A stretch of DNA of 64,000 nt, taken from the NCBI GenBank assembly GCA_003864495.1, contig ML133439.1:158993-222992 (forward strand), given 5' to 3'. This stretch comes from Nemopilema nomurai. Taxonomy: Eukaryota; Cnidaria; Scyphozoa; Rhizostomeae; Rhizostomatidae. The position numbers were made by a program, and so were the translations under genes. Under the pieces are notes generated by a model, which worked only from the letters and a program-made list of their open reading frames with translations, ran no database searches and had not been told where the DNA came from. This document shows positions 60,901 to 64,000 of this stretch, one piece after another (position 1 is the stretch's first letter; the number at the start of each line of letters is the position of its first letter).

Positions 60901-62563
60901 TAGGTAGTTGGACAATAATGAAATTTCTACAGATTAATTTCAACCCCTTAACTCGAACAGTATTTCGACCGAATCGGTACAACTCCAAGATGCTTATTAC
61001 CATCATTTCATTTTTAGTGGAAGAAACGGTAGTACGAACTGTTTGCTTTATTTGCCACTAACGACAAGTAGAGCCTATGACCTAAAGTCTCAATATCTGT
61101 TAGCAGTAATCATAGTTTTGATATGAATTATCAGTTTGCAGTAGGCGTTAGAGAAACGTCGTTCATTTATCGAACGCATCAAACCCACTTGATTATATAC
61201 GAGCACATCATCTCAGATATCAGAACCCTCTTGGTTCATTAGATACCTTTTGGGACATCAGTGCTTGTACACGTGGGAATTTTATCAGACTGCAAAGACA
61301 TGTTCAGCTTTCAAAGCCACGCTACCATTTCCAATGCCTAGCACACCCTTACCCAAACTTTTCTTAAGAAGTAGATAGCTAGTGCTGCAGAGAAAGTTAA
61401 AGCCAAATGCTGGCTATTATGTGCACAAACCCATCGATCGTCGGAGGTGTCTTTCGTCCAGCGGCTTGACCTCTGTTCCATTCGGAAACAGCATTCCCAG
61501 CTTCATAAAAAACGGCGCGTCTGTGCCATCCCTGTACCTAACGTCAATTTTGTAGCTGAATCCTTTTTTTAGCAAAAGACCATCTGAGCGCTGACTGGAA
61601 TGAGAGTGTCCGAAATAAAGATATCAATTAATCATTTAAAGAAGCCAAAAATAAGTCTGAGGTCTTTTCAATTAATTTCCCTCTTTGGCATTGTTACCTT
61701 CATCTTCTTTGAAGAGATGAGATTGATTTTCATAGGAATATGTAATATCCAGTCTTGGTTTTTGTATCAAATATTTTTGTCCAGCAATCTATATATAAAA
61801 TATTTTCTAAAAGTTATCTTTTGAAACTTACTTGTAGGTCCACCCTATGGTGGGGGAAACAGTGTCAGTGTGTTTGACGGTAACGAGAACACCTGGTTGC
61901 AGCTCAAAATCAACCTCGCATTCCTTTCTGCATGCCACGATCAGGCGATGCACTCCAGACAATGTTGGCACAAAGTAGGCCTGGTATCGAAAATGATGCC
62001 AAAGTGAATTAGATGCGAGCCCCCACTCAAACTTGTTTTCGTTGATTATGCCTGTAGGACAGTCAGGGTAGCCGCCTAACTTTGGAAAATCTGGTATGGA
62101 TTGACCGGATGACTTTATCCAAGTATCTCGATGAAGCCCAGGTCCCGGCTTGTAGAATCCTGTGATGAAGTGGGTACCACTGAACAGTTTGCTTCATTTG
62201 AGCTCCAAGAAACAAGGGGTGCAAGATGGACCACGAAATTGCATTAAATGCTATCAAATACTTTTAAATCCTCTGTTTTGATGTGTTATGCTAATGTGCA
62301 TTTTAACTAGTTGAAGAATATTTTTCAAGACAATCTTGAGATTGAAGTTGTAGAGCTGTATTGAGATACGACACAAAAACCTCAAAGTAGGAACTTATTA
62401 GTGGAGAGCTGGCAGCAGAATCTTTTACTTCAAGAGTCCCAACAGGACCACCAGCAAGAAATAATGTTTATTAAATTGGTTTAGAATGCCATAAAATTTA
62501 TATACCTGTTCGGAACGACGGGAAAACAGTTCCGATGAAGCAAGTGAAAATAATGATCCACAT
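45607..62563 (-). CDS. Gene 1: PA14/FN3 ectodomain, glutamate-receptor-like potassium channel (multi-exon, with frame breaks)
   Basis: I assembled this 22-exon model by splice site and phase. The order is signal peptide, PA14a, PA14b, FN3 a to i, S1-like lobe with M1, pore helix, filter with M2, a 64-nt linker exon, S2-like lobe, last membrane helix and cytoplasmic tail. Phases join correctly throughout, and most ectodomain boundaries are phase 1. With indels corrected against the paralogues the exons sum to 5397 nt, about 1798 residues. The topology S1-M1-P-M2-S2-M3 is that of ionotropic glutamate receptors, and the filter TMTTVGYGD is that of potassium channels. By family it should sit in the plasma membrane and pass potassium on ligand binding; the ligand is unknown. 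As read, PA14b, FN3c, FN3d, FN3e, FN3g, S1, S2 and the last helix exon each carry small indels. The locus is therefore either a decayed copy or an error-bearing consensus. The family call is firmer than the claim that this copy works. Confidence 0.72.
46336..46482 (-). CDS. Gene 1 exon 21: last transmembrane helix (one base short)
   Basis: It encodes EQQIPVILSKDADITSMLVK and then the helix YGGIMLLFLVLIGLIYDAVR. The exon is 147 nt against 148 in gene 2, with the missing base near 46475, close to the acceptor. In glutamate-receptor topology this is the helix that returns the chain to the cytoplasm. Confidence 0.65.
47364..47631 (-). CDS. Gene 1 exon 20: S2-like lobe (frame broken)
   Basis: 268 nt against 269 in gene 2. 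Recognisable stretches include NSLLSNAVTKVMIEAFEAG and ARRLKFCMKRYVKENSPNIF. An extra A near 47555 and a two-base loss near 47470 disturb the frame between them. Its place between M2 and the last helix makes it the S2 lobe of a receptor-like fold; direct sequence similarity is weak. Confidence 0.55.
47813..47876 (-). CDS. Gene 1 exon 19: short linker to S2
   Basis: A 64-nt exon (phase 0 to 1) encoding VMASNETLMISITKLKKKTV with acceptor tgtcttcag and donor GTGAGC. Its length and splice sites are identical in gene 2 (15955-16018). It joins M2 to the second extracellular lobe and would include the early S2 strand and helix. Confidence 0.6.
48968..49139 (-). CDS. Gene 1 exon 18: filter and M2 helix
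   Basis: 172 nt, intact. It supplies the rest of the filter (Tyr-Gly-Asp-Ile-Ala-Pro-Lys-Thr), then LGRIFAVAWTLMGIVITSLI as M2 and a Ser/Thr-rich linker. Gly-Arg after the filter and a following Trp are also usual in potassium pores. Acceptor tttcctag, donor GTCAGT. Confidence 0.88.
49789..49883 (-). CDS. Gene 1 exon 17: pore helix up to the selectivity filter
   Basis: A 95-nt exon too short for ORF calling. It encodes a turret with DDFFRGTGSG, then IWLSFITMTTV, and stops after the first two bases of the filter glycine codon. With the next exon it gives TMTTVGYGDIAPKT, the potassium-channel signature. The acceptor is cttttacag and the donor GTAAGT. Phase 0 to 2 fits both neighbours. Confidence 0.88.
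50818..51298 (-). CDS. Gene 1 exon 16: S1-like lobe and M1 (frame broken)
   Basis: It begins in frame with FN3i as ETCRCPKLLNSAWLKLPPIV, then GIVPKYVDMAVSECC, resembling the Gly-x-x-x-Asp-Leu helix of receptor S1 lobes. FRENVEWTES could hold the ligand arginine. The lobe ends at the helix LLGLYTVLLVMVLSMIVAGF (M1). At 481 nt it is one short of 482: a base is missing near 50973 (ctgaggg here, ctgaaggg in gene 2). The S1 assignment rests on topology and weak similarity. Confidence 0.6.
51709..52011 (-). CDS. Gene 1 exon 15: FN3i, membrane-proximal
   Basis: 303 nt, intact, phase 1 at both ends. It starts APLAAPSFEVYDNYGFHAIS, has GEVLGHRVHFWP, and ends in TYGVMISAFTEGGLGVP. It is the last FN3 before the ligand-binding-like lobe. 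The gene 2 copy (20517-20819) is the same length. Confidence 0.78.
52496..52843 (-). CDS. Gene 1 exon 14: FN3h
   Basis: 348 nt, intact, phase 1 at both ends. It starts EPDAPPQKIETWPSKDDR, has NGVITGYRIFYKPLDVPLRK, then a long insert, then EDLEEYSWYQIRVGALTSQG. The donor GTTCGG is weak. Gene 2 keeps only the 3' part (21353-21480). Confidence 0.75.
53314..53537 (-). CDS. Gene 1 exon 13: FN3g, second half (frame broken at 5' end)
   Basis: It encodes RVVDCHADRPVGCNESEVF and LRKFTNYSITIQAVNRKGSG. The exon is 224 nt, two short of the 226 needed to keep phase. Both missing bases fall in the first 20 nt, where a Thr-Gly-Tyr strand would be expected. Two cysteines in the C-C' loop are unlike the other FN3s. 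Donor GTGAGT. Confidence 0.6.
53960..54066 (-). CDS. Gene 1 exon 12: FN3g, first half
   Basis: 107 nt, phase 1 to phase 0, not reported by simple ORF calling because it is short. It encodes EPDEIPKNISKGNKTSTELN then FTWLPMDEINGQANGK, the N-terminal strands of an FN3. The donor is GTATTT. FN3g is the one FN3 here that is split by an intron. Confidence 0.6.
54624..54944 (-). CDS. Gene 1 exon 11: FN3f
   Basis: 321 nt, intact, phase 1 at both ends. It starts GPTRPPANLNGTF, has NRHGIILGYKLSY and LKIYTPYIFKILAYTYRGEG, and ends WTDDFG before a GTATGA donor. Gene 2 has no counterpart; there the region is replaced by the PAN segment. Confidence 0.8.
55693..55991 (-). CDS. Gene 1 exon 10: FN3e (shared one-base deletion)
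   Basis: 299 nt against 300 in gene 2. An FN3 with RNGIISQYKITYRKKDSGED and LQYYTLYAVKVAGV. Just after that strand one base is missing near 55750 (gtactcc here, gtcactcc in gene 2). Gene 3 has the same deletion near 3227, so it was inherited or converted and is not a sequencing slip. Confidence 0.78.
56329..56621 (-). CDS. Gene 1 exon 9: FN3d (frame broken)
   Basis: 293 nt against 294 in gene 3. A canonical FN3 (GPGGPPRNLVATAVNSTSIR, then LDKYIEYDMSVAGVTGKGVG). One base is missing near 56516 (gacaaataa here, gacacaataa in gene 3), which splits the reading frame. Donor GTAGGG and acceptor tcttcag are conserved. Confidence 0.75.
57068..57359 (-). CDS. Gene 1 exon 8: FN3c (frame broken)
   Basis: 292 nt where 291 would keep frame. 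It starts APSSPPSNITGYNTSSTSLK and later has LYDVKLSAETSVGEG, both FN3 strands. An extra A near 57167-57170 shifts the frame mid-domain. The gene 3 exon (290 nt) instead lacks a base near its acceptor, so the two copies are broken at different places. Confidence 0.75.
57955..58251 (-). CDS. Gene 1 exon 7: FN3b
   Basis: 297 nt, intact, symmetric phase 1. A canonical FN3 with STSIQVSFGPLP, the NGVITGYTVKYK strand, and LQKYAIYELHVAARTSKGVG. It has one more alanine codon than the gene 3 exon at 5462-5755, from a trinucleotide run. Confidence 0.85.
59140..59466 (-). CDS. Gene 1 exon 6: FN3a (divergent)
   Basis: 327 nt, frame intact, phase 1 at both ends. It encodes a divergent FN3-like domain with TFTGLKKYTEYNFYAHYYG in place of the usual Leu-x-x-Tyr-Thr-x-Tyr strand, and ends in RTDEDG before a GTAAGT donor. 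Equivalent exons lie at 6646-6972 and 28013-28336. Confidence 0.65.
59759..59932 (-). CDS. Gene 1 exon 5: PA14b, second half (frame broken)
   Basis: It encodes YFKHAYYPIEILHVDDG, matching the PA14 motif in which AlaTyrTyrPro-Ile precedes the strand after the ligand loops. The exon is 174 nt against 176 in gene 3. Two single-base deletions (near 59775 and 59797) put a stop in frame before the GTAAGA donor. Confidence 0.6.
60458..60767 (-). CDS. Gene 1 exon 4: PA14b, first half
   Basis: A 310-nt intact exon beginning FYSFNGLLTEYYAS. It contains RRYTGYLTVPKNGSYQLK, the classic PA14 strand-turn-strand (GlyTyrLeuThrValPro then GlySerTyr). Cysteines at CNSFC may pair, as in the other PA14 copies. 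Confidence 0.75.
61431..61594 (-). CDS. Gene 1 exon 3: PA14a, second half
   Basis: A 164-nt exon in frame with exon 2 (phase 2 to phase 1). It encodes KKGFSYKIDVRYRDG followed by MLFPNGTEVKPLDER. The gene 2 equivalent has FRYLLRLYMYGNG and PDGTENKPID at the same places. The donor GTTTGT is weak, but it gives the required phase and is shared with gene 3. Confidence 0.6.
61832..62159 (-). CDS. Gene 1 exon 2: PA14a, first half
   Basis: A 328-nt exon with a cacag acceptor, a GTAAGT donor and an intact frame. It begins GFYKPGPGLHRDTW and contains QAYFVPTLSGVHRLIVACRK, the beta-strand pattern of PA14 domains (hydrophobic strand, ProThrLeuSerGly turn, Tyr/His, hydrophobic strand). It is the clean version of the frame-broken exon at 9169-9494. 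Confidence 0.7.
62506..62563 (-). CDS. Gene 1 exon 1: signal peptide
   Basis: The exon reads MWIIIFTCFIGTVFPSFRT and ends in phase 1 at a GTATAT donor. The short hydrophobic run after a tryptophan is typical of a secretory signal. The same 58-nt exon lies at 9841-9898 in gene 3. An acceptor-like tract (ttattcttaacag) about 40 bases upstream suggests a separate non-coding first exon. Confidence 0.75.
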
Positions 62564-63589
62564 TTGTGAATGCATCTTCAATATATGAAGGCTGCTTTCA
62601 ACTGTTAAGAATAAGACGGATAATTTTTTAATATTTGACAAATAAATAATTTCCAGCATGTAGAGTTAGGAATATCAAGGTTTACTTTCTCTCCAAGGCA
62701 ATAGTAAGTTCTCGCTTTCAATCAAAAATGTTTCCACTATTTCCAAACGGTGGCTCTACTTCCCATCATCTTCGAAGCAACATCCTTTACCTCCAGTAGA
62801 AGTGAGTTGCAATCCTTCTACAGGTTTCAGCCAGAGTTCGACTGGGAAAGCCAGTGAATCGTTATACGCGTAGCAAATAGTGGTGGGTTTGACATTTCTG
62901 TTTATATGGTGCATAGAGGCATAAATCAAAAGACAAAACGTAAGCTTTTATTGAAATTATTATTACCAACATTTTTTAAAATGCACTACCGGAAAGCCTT
63001 TTTTGAAGGGCCTTCTATTTGATCTGCCGCAAGTTGGACACATGCAAATAGATTTGTCTTTTTTAATATTCACTATAATGATCTTTAGAATATATTGACA
63101 ACCAAAACTCTTTATTCAAGTCCGGGTATGTGAAATGAAAAGTTGGTGTGCACATGCTTGTAAATAGAAGCGACGTAATGCGCAAGGATTGTTTATTACA
63201 CACAAAGCCAATAGGATTCAACGAAATGTAATTGGCTAGCTGGTCAATATGGTGACATGGTAGCAGATTTGAAGACTCAAATTCTTTCTAAGTCGTCATA
63301 CAATGTGGTCGTAAATTCCAATTAAATAATATTAAAAGTCAGGTTTTGCACAAGTTTAGGTCCAGGTCCAGCCTCCTCGTCAAGGGTTGAAATGCCCAGA
63401 GTGAGACGAGAGTGACAACGAACTATAAGAAAAAACTGTTGCTCATTTCCTTTTCACTAATCGCATCATTGCATATAAATATGTTCTCTAGTGAGAAATG
63501 TTGTTGCTTATAGAATCGGTTTGAGACTTACAGCGAGCTCAATTAGAAGCGCTACTAGAACGAACCGTAAGGAATCAATTGAATTGGTG
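62564..63589. other. Upstream flank of gene 1
   Basis: It matches 9899-10,929. It contains the putative 5'-UTR acceptor, a stretch with CMCPTCD-like coding remnants on the minus strand near 63,000-63,060, and the CCAAT-type motif at 63180-63222. No gene supported. Confidence 0.5.
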
Positions 63590-63747
63590 AAACAATCAAC
63601 TCGTTCTTCTCGAATTTATTCATGTTCTCAGCGCGAGTTGGACAGGTGGGGGTGATTGGGTATGTCACTGAATTCTCGCAATTGAAAATGAACGATAGGT
63701 GAAAATCCACCGTTCTAAGAAAACTCCATGACCCGGCTGGTATAAAT
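63590..63747 (-). pseudogene. Decayed PA14 first-exon copy upstream of gene 1
   Basis: Same relic, including CPTRAENMNKFEKNELIV-type coding sequence and the ctcttttcag acceptor. It lies 1 kb upstream of the gene 1 start. Confidence 0.6.
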
Positions 63748-64000
63748 CTGAAAAGAGGTTAATCGGTGTTAAGTGAGCGCTCTATAGCTGTAAAATTGTA
63801 TTAATCAGACGTCTTATCAAACTTACTTTTGAGATGGAACACATATTTTGAAAATGTGCCATTAGTACTTGCTGGTCTAGATTGTACATCGCCTTTAGAA
63901 GGGGGATGGGCAAAAGGTGCCATTAAAAGGAGATGGAGACAGATTTAATGACAATGTGCAATTTAGAAAGGAAAGACTTGCCACTCATGGGGCTCATATG

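Noticed and set aside
1..64000. CRISPR arrays, tRNA or rRNA genes, bacterial operons
   Set aside because: No regularly spaced repeat-spacer pattern, cloverleaf or rRNA-like stretch was noticed by eye; spliced genes show the DNA is eukaryotic.

Overview
The window is AT-rich eukaryotic DNA, most likely from an anthozoan cnidarian such as a coral or sea anemone. I infer this from secreted PA14, fibronectin III (FN3) and PAN domain proteins, intron-rich genes with phase-1 exons, and the mix of Ty3/gypsy, Kolobok-like and THAP/P2X7-C-like mobile DNA. The species cannot be named from the sequence alone. All main genes lie on the minus strand and form a tandem, mosaic array of paralogues.

Gene 1 (62563 down to 45607) is the full-length type. 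Its order is signal peptide, two PA14 domains, nine FN3 domains, an extracellular S1-like lobe, M1, a pore helix with the filter TVGYG, M2, an S2-like lobe, a last membrane helix and a charged cytoplasmic tail. This is the layout of an ionotropic glutamate receptor with a potassium-channel filter, as in bacterial GluR0 and the rotifer receptor AvGluR1, but with a PA14/FN3 ectodomain. Intron phases chain from start to stop. After allowance for single-base indels, the exon lengths add to 5397 nt, about 1798 residues.

Gene 2 (33246 down to 13932) is split. Its 5' half (33246 to 23752) encodes two PA14 and four or five FN3 domains and ends on a PAN-like exon with its own stop. Its 3' half (21480 to 13932) keeps one and a half FN3 exons and the whole channel module, with filter TAGYG. 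Gene 3 (9898 down to 1645) has the PA14/FN3/PAN form and a signal peptide; the window ends just inside the next start-type exon. The array may therefore make both a membrane channel and soluble ectodomain-like proteins.

Between genes 1 and 2 sits a Ty3/gypsy-type retrotransposon (34884 to 42511; 134-base LTRs; 5-base target duplication ccggc). Its integrase region is interrupted by a 3.2-kb TTAA-flanked Kolobok-like DNA transposon (38515 to 41711). A third element of 1.25 kb, with a 9-base target duplication, lies in a gene 2 intron (29536 to 30781). Long blocks are duplicated: about 1-3470 with 22108-25560, 2750-11230 with 55440-64000, and 12000-21480 with 43500-52620. Single-base indels interrupt many exons. 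Some are shared between copies and so are probably real; others lie in homopolymers and could be consensus errors.
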